Shown: positions 1 to 5,822, numbered from the stretch's first letter. The stretch: DNA of 8,989 nt from Neisseriaceae bacterium (GCA_030146285.1 JASLBZ010000209.1:1-8989), one strand, 5' to 3'. Notes: generated from the letters alone by a model not told the origin. A program made the numbers and translations.

Positions 1-382
1 TTTGCTCAATGTGCTCGTTAATACTGGAATCTTTTTCAATAAACAAATCTCGACTGGGCACATAGGCCTCTGGCTGATAATAATCATAGTAAGAAACAAA
101 ATACTCAACGGCATTTTCTGGAAAAAACTCGCGCATTTCTGCATAAAGCTGCGCTGCCAAAGTTTTGTTGTGCGCCATGATAATAGCAGAGCGACCGCTT
201 TTGGCGATGACATTGGCCATGGTATAGGTCTTACCTGAACCGGTAACACCCAATAAAGTCTGAAATGACAACCCATCATCCAAACCTTCTAACAATCCCG
301 CAATGGCCGTTGGCTGGTCGCCTGCTGGCTCAAAAGGCTGATGCAATTTAAATGGACTATTGGGGTATTGGATAATTTGCAT
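1..382 (-). CDS. uvrB: UvrABC excinuclease subunit B, N-terminal part (runs off the left edge)
   Basis: UvrB is the helicase-like damage-verification subunit of nucleotide excision repair. It is loaded onto lesions by UvrA and then recruits UvrC. The 127 codons visible here read MQIIQYPNSPFKLHQPFEPAGDQPTA at the start (given in part) and contain the Walker A motif GVTGSGKTYTMAN near residues 40-52. They then hold NKTLAAQLYAEM and the tyrosine-rich segment YFVSYYDYYQPEAYVP that forms the UvrB beta-hairpin, which is diagnostic of the family. The start ATG at 382-380 gives an N-terminus of the usual length; the ribosome binding site in front of it is weak (TTAAAG). The rest of the ~670-residue protein lies outside the window. 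It is separated from the upstream cycA by a terminator, so it has its own transcription start. I see no LexA-type CTG-N10-CAG box in its leader. Certain as to family. Confidence 0.97.
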   Translation of the reverse strand, partial: MQIIQYPNSPFKLHQPFEPAGDQPTAIAGLLEGLDDGLSFQTLLGVTGSGKTYTMANVIAKSGRSAIIMAHNKTLAAQLYAEMREFFPENAVEYFVSYYDYYQPEAYVPSRDLFIEKDSSINEHIEQ

Positions 383-413
383 GCCGAGGCTTTAATCAAG
401 TAAGAATAGATAC

Positions 414-441
414 ATTGTACATGAGGGCTAAACATCAAAAA
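414..441 (-). promoter_or_regulatory. Possible uvrB promoter
   Basis: On the minus strand a TACAAT -10 box (414-419) lies 31 bases before the uvrB ATG, with a poor -35 candidate TTTTTG (436-441) at a 16-base spacing. The -10 box matches the consensus in 5 of 6 positions, but the -35 box matches in only about half. The position between the cycA terminator and uvrB makes a promoter here necessary; the exact boxes are a guess. Confidence 0.3.
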
Positions 442-469
442 GCAAGCAGCTTAAAAAGCGACGATGCGT

Positions 470-481
470 TTCAGGCTGCCA
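470..481 (-). repeat. DNA uptake sequence, Kingella dialect, 11 of 12 bases
   Basis: The minus strand reads TGGCAGCCTGAA, one base (the first) off AGGCAGCCTGAA, which I recall as the uptake-sequence dialect of some Kingella species. DNA uptake sequences are short repeats recognised by the pilus-tip protein ComP during natural transformation in Neisseriaceae. It stands alone in the intergenic space between uvrB and the cycA terminator and is not paired into the terminator stem. The exact copy at 5273-5284 supports the reading. Confidence 0.6.
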
Positions 482-501
482 ATACCATGAAAATGACCCA
501 C

Positions 502-530
502 AAAAAAAGCCACCCTTAGGCAGCTTTTTT
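502..530 (-). terminator. Intrinsic terminator after cycA
   Basis: Read on the minus strand, AAAAAAGCTGCC, a TAAG loop and GGTGGCTTTTTTT form a 12-bp stem (two G-U pairs) with an A-tract before and a T-tract after it. It begins 13 bases past the cycA stop codon. The symmetry of the A and T tracts means it could work in both directions, but only cycA reads into it. Confidence 0.9.
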
Positions 531-543
531 AAGTCATGTTGTT

Positions 544-1920
544 TTATTTTGTCACGTGGTTCTTACGGTAGAACAAGTAGCAAAACGCCAAGGCAGCAAA
601 CCAAACAGGTGTTGCCATCAAGCCCAAACGGGTATCTTCTTCTAGTGCACACATATAAACAACAAAGGCAAAGAACACCATGATAATCCAGCACATTGGC
701 ACGCCAAAAGGCATTTTGAATGTTGATTTTTCATGTAACTGAGCACGTGTTTTGCGGTATTTAATGTATGACAATAAAATCATGGTCCACACAAACAAGA
801 AACAAACACTTGAAATCGTCGTCACAATGGTAAATACATGCATTACATTGCCATCTAAATACAGCAACACCACACCAACCACCAATAAAGCACAAGAGTA
901 CAACAAACCATTACCAGGAACACCGGTGCGGGTTAATTTACCAAAAGCTTTTGGTGCTAATTTTGACAAACCCAAACCGTACAACATGCGACCTGTTGAG
1001 TACATACCGCTGTTTGCTGAAGACATTGCTGAACTTAACACCACAAAGTTAATGATACCTGCAGCAGCTGTAATACCAATCAAACTGAACATATTAACGA
1101 ATGGGCTCACCTCTGGAGACACATCGCTCCATGGTGTAACCGTCATGATCACGCCCAATGCCAAAACATAAAACACGATAATGCGCAGTGGAATTTTGTT
1201 AATGGCACTTGGCAAGGTTTTTTCTGGGTTTTCAGTTTCCGCAGAAGTCGTACCCACCAACTCAATACCCACGAAAGCAAAAATGGCCATTTGGAATGCA
1301 GCAAAGAAACCACCCCAACCATTAGGCATAATGCCGCCATATGTCCATAGGTTTGAAACCTTGGCAACCTGTCCTGTCGGACCTGTAAAACCAACAATCA
1401 ACAAATAAGCACCAATAACAATCAAAGCCACAATGGCGATAATTTTAATCAATGCAAACCAAAATTCCATTTCACCAAACAGCTTCACGGTCAGTAAGTT
1501 CAAACCCAATAACGTGAAGATGGTAATAATACCAGGAACCCATAAGGCGATATCAGGCCACCAGAACTGAACATAGCCCGTGATGGCGACAATGTCCGCA
1601 ATGCCAATAACCACCCAACAAAACCAATATGACCAGCCTACAAAAAAGCCTGCGGCAGGTCCTAAAATATCGTGAACAAAGTCAACAAATGACTTGTATT
1701 CCAGATTCGACAACAACAACTCACCCATCGCTCGCATCACGAAAAATAGGAAAAAACCAATAACCATGTACGTGAATAGAATGGATGGGCCAGCCAAACT
1801 GATCGTTTTGCCGGCGCCAAGGAATAAACCAGTACCAATACAACCACCGATGGCGATCAGTTGTAAATGTCGGTTTTTTAGTGTGCGTTGTAAACCTGGT
1901 GCTTCTTCGTTGTGCCCCAT
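544..1920 (-). CDS. cycA: D-serine/D-alanine/glycine permease, amino acid-polyamine-organocation family
   Basis: An inner-membrane proton symporter of 458 residues with about twelve hydrophobic segments. It matches my memory of E. coli CycA along its whole length. The TM1 unwound substrate-binding stretch is GGCIGTG (25-31) followed by GLFLGAGKTISLAGPSI. LLLSNLEYKSF is at 68-78, GWSYWFCWVV at 95-104 and FGEMEFWFALIKI at 148-160. The TM6 stretch FVGIELVGTTSAET is at 216-229, SSANSG at 300-305 and LHEKS at 395-399. These CycA-specific runs favour CycA over the related AroP, ProY or GabP carriers, although the substrate cannot be proven from sequence. The ATG at 1920 has a good ribosome binding site (AAAGGAGA, six bases upstream). 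It is a single-gene unit: a 345-base leader lies upstream and a terminator just downstream. The likely role is scavenging small neutral amino acids, including D-alanine for cell-wall turnover. Confidence 0.9.
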   Translation of the reverse strand: MGHNEEAPGLQRTLKNRHLQLIAIGGCIGTGLFLGAGKTISLAGPSILFTYMVIGFFLFFVMRAMGELLLSNLEYKSFVDFVHDILGPAAGFFVGWSYWFCWVVIGIADIVAITGYVQFWWPDIALWVPGIITIFTLLGLNLLTVKLFGEMEFWFALIKIIAIVALIVIGAYLLIVGFTGPTGQVAKVSNLWTYGGIMPNGWGGFFAAFQMAIFAFVGIELVGTTSAETENPEKTLPSAINKIPLRIIVFYVLALGVIMTVTPWSDVSPEVSPFVNMFSLIGITAAAGIINFVVLSSAMSSANSGMYSTGRMLYGLGLSKLAPKAFGKLTRTGVPGNGLLYSCALLVVGVVLLYLDGNVMHVFTIVTTISSVCFLFVWTMILLSYIKYRKTRAQLHEKSTFKMPFGVPMCWIIMVFFAFVVYMCALEEDTRLGLMATPVWFAALAFCYLFYRKNHVTK

Positions 1921-1956
1921 TGTGCTCTCCTTTTTATTTGAACAGCAAATGGTTGT

Positions 1957-1986
1957 GTTATCGATTGTTCAATCAAAAAAATACAA
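1957..1986 (-). promoter_or_regulatory. Possible cycA promoter with a palindrome in its spacer
   Basis: On the minus strand TTGTAT (1981-1986) and GATAAC (1957-1962) lie 18 bases apart and would start a transcript about 30 bases before the cycA ribosome binding site region. Box matches are mediocre (3/6 and 4/6). A perfect palindrome GATTG-TT-CAATC (1963-1974) fills the spacer, as a repressor site would. The palindrome is certain, the promoter is weakly supported. Confidence 0.3.
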
Positions 1987-2050
1987 CCATGAGAAATGGT
2001 CAGCCACCACAACAAAACCCATTTTCCTGAAACAAAGTAACAATTCAGGT

Positions 2051-2078
2051 AGATATTCCAATATCTCTAAAGATATTG
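2051..2078. promoter_or_regulatory. Cluster of alternating inverted half-sites upstream of cycA, operator-like
   Basis: The half-site AGATATT occurs at 2051-2057, in inverted form as AATATCT at 2060-2066, and again direct at 2071-2077. The two direct copies start exactly 20 bases apart, about two helical turns. The last pair extends to a perfect 8-bp inverted repeat, CAATATCT-ctaa-AGATATTG (2059-2078). It lies 131 or more bases upstream of the cycA start. It could be a binding site for two dimers of a regulator, or a short stem-loop in a long leader. No regulator is known to me for this motif. Confidence 0.45.
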
Positions 2079-2265
2079 ACATCTAATGTTAGGTAACCTC
2101 TTTTTTTGAGTTTTATTATGGTTATTATTGACGCCATTCCTTTGCGTAGGGCGGATTATGTACCGACAAAGAAGAATTCTCAATAGTTTTATTAACAAGC
2201 TCATGGAATTTACACTGTAACAAAAATTGCAAAGTCATAAAATTATATGCCAATCATATGAATTA

Positions 2266-3150
2266 TTATGCTTTTTTTGGTTTAATAAAACTTAAAGCCA
2301 TAGCAGAAAATATCAACACCACACCAGCAGTTTGCATGGCGCTTGGGATAAATCCTGTAATCAACACATCCAAGACAATGGCAACCGCTGGGTCAAGAAA
2401 CACCAAAATGGAGATGGTACGGGCAGATAATTGCCGAATACTGTCAAAAAACAAGTAAAAAACAAAACCAGTATGAATCACACCCGTGGCCAAAATGAAT
2501 GACCAATTGTACATACTTAAGCCATCAAAATGCCCAAGGCTCACAAAAGGAGCCAGCAAAATAGCACCAACCAAGGTCTGAATCCAAGTCGTGGCGTAAG
2601 TTGATGTCTTGTGAATGCCTTTGCCCGTTAAAGTCAATAATGCATAAAAAAGTGCCGATAAAAACGCCACAAAAAATCCCGAAGCCATAAAATCAGCCAA
2701 GCGGGTATTTTGATTAATGCCCGCAATCAAAAGCGTTCCGACAAAACACAAAGCCACAGCAATCACAGCAAGCCAGGTTAATTTTTCTTTCAAAAAAATT
2801 GCAGCCAATACCAAAACCATTACTGGCGCTAAATGGTAAATAGAAATGGCAATGGTAATGGACATGACCTCAAAGCTCATGAACAAGAACAACCAATTCA
2901 ATACCAAAAAAACACCACAAAGAATAATTTGTAAAATCTCTTTCTTATGCCAAACCTCACGCTTTGCTTGTCCTGTAATCACCCAAGCTGCGCCCAAAAA
3001 CAATGTCGCACACACACAGCGTATAAAAACCAGCTCTAAAGCTGGCAAACCTGTCTGAACAGAAAAGAATCCGACGGAACCAAAAATGGCCATGGAAATG
3101 GCCATTTTAATGGAGGCTTTTTTTAATTTTTGTTGGTCAGTTTGCACCAT
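2266..3150 (-). CDS. EamA-family (drug/metabolite transporter superfamily) membrane transporter
   Basis: A 294-residue inner-membrane protein with about ten hydrophobic helices arranged as two EamA repeats. The first repeat ends with IYHLAPVMVLVLAAIFLKEKLTW (given in part) near 104-126, the usual P-x6-A/L-x3-KEKLT pattern. The second ends with LVFLDPAVAIVLDVLITG near 249-266, where the usual acidic LGE-type motif is replaced by ITGF. The N-terminus has a short basic cytoplasmic lead (KLKKASIK). Family members export amino acids, metabolites or drugs; neither the substrate nor the direction can be told here. The start at 3150 has an AAGGGAAAG-like ribosome binding site eight bases upstream. 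It lies 77 bases after greB and may be read from that transcript or from its own promoter at 3207-3235. Confidence 0.85.
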   Translation of the reverse strand: MVQTDQQKLKKASIKMAISMAIFGSVGFFSVQTGLPALELVFIRCVCATLFLGAAWVITGQAKREVWHKKEILQIILCGVFLVLNWLFLFMSFEVMSITIAISIYHLAPVMVLVLAAIFLKEKLTWLAVIAVALCFVGTLLIAGINQNTRLADFMASGFFVAFLSALFYALLTLTGKGIHKTSTYATTWIQTLVGAILLAPFVSLGHFDGLSMYNWSFILATGVIHTGFVFYLFFDSIRQLSARTISILVFLDPAVAIVLDVLITGFIPSAMQTAGVVLIFSAMALSFIKPKKA

Positions 3151-3206
3151 TACTGTCTTTCCCTTATTTCTCTTGCTTATCTTGATTGATTCTTAAATGA
3201 CAATCT

Positions 3207-3235
3207 TAGATAGATTGCTTGATTTCACTAGTCAA
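3207..3235 (-). promoter_or_regulatory. Likely promoter of the EamA transporter gene
   Basis: On the minus strand TTGACT (3230-3235, 5/6 to consensus) and TATCTA (3207-3212) are 17 bases apart. The -35 box overlaps the last codons and stop of greB. A 6-bp inverted repeat, CAATCT-tagat-AGATTG (3201-3217), covers the -10 box and could serve as an operator. No terminator separates it from greB, so read-through from recD-greB is also possible. Confidence 0.4.
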
Positions 3236-3716
3236 TTGCAATGTATTCAACCATCAAAATCTCAATACTCTCATCCCCTTCTGTCGTCCTCAAAATCACC
3301 TCTTCGCCTTCGTGCGCTTTAATCAAAGTGCGTGCTAACGGTGACACCCATGAAATCTTCCCCAAAGTTGCATCAATCTCATCTGTTCCCACAATTTTCA
3401 CCACTTGCTCATCCCCGTTGCCACGCAAAATCGTGACCGTCGCCGAAAAGAAAATTTGCTCCGTTGGCTCTCGATTTTCAGGGTCCACAACCAATGCCAT
3501 TTCCAAGCGCTTGGTTAAAAACCGAATGCGCCGATCAATTTCACGCAAACGGCGCTTACCATAAATGTAATCACCATTCTCACTGCGATCTCCATTGCCC
3601 GCGGCCCAATTTACCACTTGGGTCATCTCAGGGCGCTCTCTGTGTACCAAATGGTAAAGTTCATCTTTTAAGACTTGCCAACCTTTTGGGGTCATGTAAT
3701 TTTTCTTATCATTCAT
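3228..3716 (-). CDS. greB: Transcription elongation factor GreB
   Basis: GreB enters the secondary channel of backtracked RNA polymerase and stimulates cleavage of the transcript's 3' end. From the chosen ATG the protein has 162 residues, matching the usual ~158-165. The coiled-coil hairpin occupies roughly residues 10-75. The tip reads WAAGNGDRSENGDY and carries the acidic pair D43 and E46 that holds the catalytic magnesium. KRRLREIDRRIRFLTKRLE follows, a run typical of GreB as opposed to GreA. The C-terminal FKBP-like domain includes IVGTDEID and ISWVSPLARTLIKA. The frame is open upstream to a TTG at 3770 that overlaps recD. I chose the ATG at 3716 because the family start fits there; an ATG at 3737 (17 bases after the recD stop) is the alternative. 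Neither has a strong ribosome binding site, so translational coupling to recD is plausible. Confidence 0.93.
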   Translation of the reverse strand: MNDKKNYMTPKGWQVLKDELYHLVHRERPEMTQVVNWAAGNGDRSENGDYIYGKRRLREIDRRIRFLTKRLEMALVVDPENREPTEQIFFSATVTILRGNGDEQVVKIVGTDEIDATLGKISWVSPLARTLIKAHEGEEVILRTTEGDESIEILMVEYIAID

Positions 3717-3754
3717 TGGTGCTTTATCACATTTCATTATGGTATGAATAACGG

Positions 3755-5485
3755 TTAATCTTTTAACCAAAGACTCAAAGCACTTCTGCGTACAACTTGG
3801 CGTTTGGCTGCAGCTTCAAAACTATTAAAACTGCCCCAATAGACAAAGCGCTTTTTGGCTCGAGTCACCGCAGTATAAAGCAAAGCTTGGCTAAAAAGCG
3901 TAGCATCATCGTCTTCTTTTTCGGGCCCAAGCAACCAAACCTCTGTGGCTTCAGAGCCTTGGCTTTTGTGAACAGTAATGGCAAAAGCATCTTCAAAATC
4001 AGGCAAACGACTCAATGCCACAGCTCGCGGCTGCTTGGCATCTGGAAAATATGCTTGCAATTGTCCAGCCTTGTCTTGCATGACAATGGCCACATCACCA
4101 TTAAACACATTCAAGCCATAATCATTACTTTTCATGATAATGACTTGGCCTTCAAACCACGTATGCATATTGCCCAATTGTTTTTGGCACAAATACTGTC
4201 GGTAGCCTTGATTAAAGCGTTCAATGTCTTTGCGATACACTGCCAAAACCAATACTTCAGAAAGCTTTTCAAAGGCATCCTGAACATCATGATTGGCAAC
4301 CGCTTGCCAATAACCACTCTGTGCTGCAAACAACCGTGCAAACACGTCACTACTCGATTCTTCAAGCGTCACCGACTTTGCTGAATCTGCAAAACAACCC
4401 GCAAGACTCTCTCCACCAGCCAAGATGTCCTTTGCCAAACGGCCAATGCCTGCTGTGTCATCAAACCGATGGCTATGCGTCAAAATAACAGTCGCCATGT
4501 GCAAGCTAATATGCTGCTGGGTGGGGATTTTTTCAATCCACTCGGGTAGCCATTGCTTTAAGGTGTCCAAATGTTCACTGTAAAAACGGGTTTGCTGGGG
4601 CAATGCCGCTAAAACAGCACCGGTACCCACCGATGGCAATTGTGCAGCATCCCCTAATACAATCAATCGGCATTGGGCAGGCAATGCACTTAACAATTGT
4701 TGCATCATGCCCAAGTCCACCATAGAAGCTTCGTCTACCACCACAATATCGTAGCCTATCGGATTGTGTTCATTAAAAGGGCTTTGCAATCGGGGTGGAT
4801 GAATTTTTAAAAATCGATGCAATGTCATGCCTTGCAAATTTTGCAAAACAGCCTTATCTGCCTCATTGGCATCAATGTGCAGTAAGCTATTGTGCAAAGC
4901 CTCTGTCATTCTCGCCGCAGCTTTGCCCGTTGGCGCAACCAAAGCGATATTGGGCGGTGACGCACTGTCATCTTGAACACTCAAGAGCATCAACAAAATT
5001 TTGGCCACCGTGGTGGTTTTGCCCGTCCCCGGGCCTCCCATCAATACCATAATGGTATTGAGCAATGCCAAAGCCGCAGCCAGCTTTTGTCCACTGCTAC
5101 TCTCATCAGGAAAATGTGCCGATAGCAAAGCAGCAATTTTTTCATTGCTTGGTTTCTGAATTCCTTTAAAAGATACTTTTCTCAATAGTGTTTTGGCGAT
5201 GTCTGATTCTAGCTGCCATACTTTTGCCAAGAACAATTTGTCATCTTGCCAAACCAAAGGCAACAAACCTTTTTCAGGCTGCCTGGTCACCAAATGAGGT
5301 GCCTGTGCCAACACGCTTTGCATGGTATAATTCACACCAATATAGCCGTGCCCATCAGATAAAGCCTGAAACAAAGACACCAAATACGACTGCAATAACG
5401 GTGCTTCTAAAGGGTATTCTTTTGAAAGTGCCCATACCGCAGCTTGTGCGCTTTTTTCAGCCAGTGTTTGCTGATTCACATTCAT
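3755..5485 (-). CDS. recD: Exodeoxyribonuclease V subunit alpha (RecD helicase)
   Basis: RecD is the 5'-3' superfamily 1 helicase of the RecBCD complex, which processes double-strand breaks and degrades foreign linear DNA. The 576-residue protein is slightly shorter than E. coli RecD (608). After an N-terminal domain of about 135 residues come Walker A GGPGTGKTT (150-158), motif Ia APTGKAA (184-190), motif II VVVDEASMVD (248-257), motif III LGDAAQLPSV (277-286), the late motif TVHKSQGSE (504-512) and motif VI YTAVTRAKK (537-545). All key helicase residues look intact. The start ATG at 5485 has a clear AAAGGAG eight bases upstream. recB and recC are not next to it. As I recall, the rec genes are scattered in Neisseria too. 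greB follows in the same direction with no terminator between. An exact 12-base uptake sequence lies inside the gene and is translated as RQPE. Confidence 0.95.
   Translation of the reverse strand: MNVNQQTLAEKSAQAAVWALSKEYPLEAPLLQSYLVSLFQALSDGHGYIGVNYTMQSVLAQAPHLVTRQPEKGLLPLVWQDDKLFLAKVWQLESDIAKTLLRKVSFKGIQKPSNEKIAALLSAHFPDESSSGQKLAAALALLNTIMVLMGGPGTGKTTTVAKILLMLLSVQDDSASPPNIALVAPTGKAAARMTEALHNSLLHIDANEADKAVLQNLQGMTLHRFLKIHPPRLQSPFNEHNPIGYDIVVVDEASMVDLGMMQQLLSALPAQCRLIVLGDAAQLPSVGTGAVLAALPQQTRFYSEHLDTLKQWLPEWIEKIPTQQHISLHMATVILTHSHRFDDTAGIGRLAKDILAGGESLAGCFADSAKSVTLEESSSDVFARLFAAQSGYWQAVANHDVQDAFEKLSEVLVLAVYRKDIERFNQGYRQYLCQKQLGNMHTWFEGQVIIMKSNDYGLNVFNGDVAIVMQDKAGQLQAYFPDAKQPRAVALSRLPDFEDAFAITVHKSQGSEATEVWLLGPEKEDDDATLFSQALLYTAVTRAKKRFVYWGSFNSFEAAAKRQVVRRSALSLWLKD
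5273..5284 (-). repeat. DNA uptake sequence, exact Kingella dialect, inside recD
   Basis: The minus strand reads AGGCAGCCTGAA exactly. It sits in the coding frame of recD as Arg-Gln-Pro-Glu at residues 69-72, outside the helicase motifs, in the weakly conserved N-terminal domain. Such repeats accumulate in transforming Neisseriaceae, often in genome-maintenance genes. The assignment to the Kingella dialect is from memory. Confidence 0.7.
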
Positions 5486-5544
5486 CTCATTGACTCCTTT
5501 ATTGGCATATCGATATCATACATTAATCGTACTCACAGCCTATG

Positions 5545-5573
5545 AGTGTAAGGATGCTGTGAAGACTTTGCAA
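5545..5573 (-). promoter_or_regulatory. Possible recD-greB promoter
   Basis: On the minus strand TTGCAA (5568-5573) and TACACT (5545-5550) are separated by exactly 17 bases, each matching consensus in 4 of 6 positions. The site is about 60 bases before the recD start. Two inverted repeats that share bases overlap it: TCACAGC/GCTGTGA (5533-5539 with 5556-5562) and ACTCA/TGAGT (5531-5535 with 5543-5547). They cannot both form as RNA or cruciform stems, so they could be operators or alternative leader folds. Confidence 0.35.
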
Positions 5574-5631
5574 AATTATGTTTAGAAAAATCCATATAAT
5601 TAAAACAACATGCTTTATAACAAAAAAATGA

Positions 5632-5660
5632 TTGACTAAACTATTTAATAATTGTTTAAT
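5632..5660 (+). promoter_or_regulatory. Promoter of metNIQ
   Basis: TTGACT (5632-5637, 5/6) and TTTAAT (5655-5660, 5/6) are spaced by 17 bases, the best sigma-70-type promoter in the window. It would start transcription near 5667, only a few bases before the first helix of the putative SAM riboswitch. This is where a leader RNA carrying that aptamer should begin. Confidence 0.65.
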
Positions 5661-5674
5661 AAAGCACATATATA

Positions 5675-5717
5675 GCGCCGATTTGAACACAGCTTGCGGG
5701 CGTAAACTGCTAAAGCG
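5675..5717 (+). ncRNA. Putative SAM-II (SAM-alpha) riboswitch aptamer controlling metNIQ
   Basis: A 43-base element in the metN leader carries, in order and with family-like spacing, the conserved blocks I recall for SAM-II. Helix P1 is CGCC (5676-5679) pairing with GGCG (5699-5702), with a G-U pair below it. GATTTG (5680-5685) is directly after the P1 5' strand, and CTTGC (5693-5697) is before the P1 3' strand. TAAA (5703-5706) and GCTAAA (5709-5714) come after it. A pseudoknot can form between CAG (5690-5692) in the loop and CTG (5707-5709). In the known SAM-II structure, SAM is held by bases in the GAUUU, UUG and UAAA segments, all of which are present here. SAM is the product made from methionine, and the operon imports methionine, so the biology fits. 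The element was recognised by eye and not by a covariance model. Confidence 0.8.
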
Positions 5718-5822
5718 TACGATAATTGCTTTCGATGAGTTTTCTCGAGCAGTTACCTACCATTATCATTTTAAGCCCGTCGTGTCTTCTCACAACGGGC
5801 TTAACTTATTATGGCTTAGGAG
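5705..5822 (+). promoter_or_regulatory. Expression platform of the metN leader: anti-aptamer helix and long hairpin before the ribosome binding site
   Basis: The 3' strand of the aptamer, AACTGCT plus AAAGC (5705-5716), is perfectly complementary to two downstream blocks: GCTTT (5728-5732) and AGCAGTT (5748-5754). The 15 bases between those blocks fold into their own small hairpin (CGA/TCG, 5733-5747). Forming this 12-bp helix destroys the aptamer. Next comes a 14-bp hairpin with one C-A mismatch, TTAAGCCCGTCGTG (5771-5784) with CACAACGGGCTTAA (5791-5804), loop TCTTCT. It has no proper T-run after it, so a transcription terminator is unlikely. Its base can extend through CCAT/ATGG (5760-5763 with 5811-5814) and CCTA/TAGG (5756-5759 with 5817-5820), which would cover part of the metN ribosome binding site TAGGAG (5817-5822). 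I infer control of translation initiation; the ON/OFF assignment is inference. Confidence 0.6.

Larger units (their letters stand above)
1921..2265. other. 345-base intergenic region between cycA and the EamA transporter gene
   Basis: This stretch holds the cycA ribosome binding site (TCTCCTTT on the plus strand near 1926-1933), a possible promoter (1957-1986), and a cluster of inverted half-sites (2051-2078). From about 2118 there is a short coding-like patch (22 codons, plus strand) that I cannot assign. Just past the EamA stop there is a weak ATATG-ccaat-CATAT hairpin without a T-run, so no convincing terminator follows the transporter gene. No RNA gene was recognised. Confidence 0.6.

Noticed and set aside
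752..1408. Plus-strand frames of 139 and 75 codons opposite cycA
   Set aside because: They are shadows of the strongly supported cycA frame, with no start signals and no recognisable protein features.
2091..2107. AGGTAACCT followed by a T-run as a terminator
   Set aside because: The stem is only four base pairs with a one-base centre, and no plus-strand gene precedes it.
3717..3770. A longer greB starting at a TTG at 3770, overlapping recD
   Set aside because: The extra 18 residues (MVKRLTVIHTIMKCDKAP) do not resemble GreB, the start is TTG, and there is no ribosome binding site. Family length fits the ATG at 3716 better.
3797..4384. A 195-codon plus-strand frame opposite recD
   Set aside because: It is antisense to conserved recD coding sequence, with unnatural composition and no ribosome binding site.
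5771..5804. The 14-bp hairpin before metN as an ordinary terminator of something upstream
   Set aside because: There is no T-run on either strand and no gene reading into it; it belongs to the metN leader.
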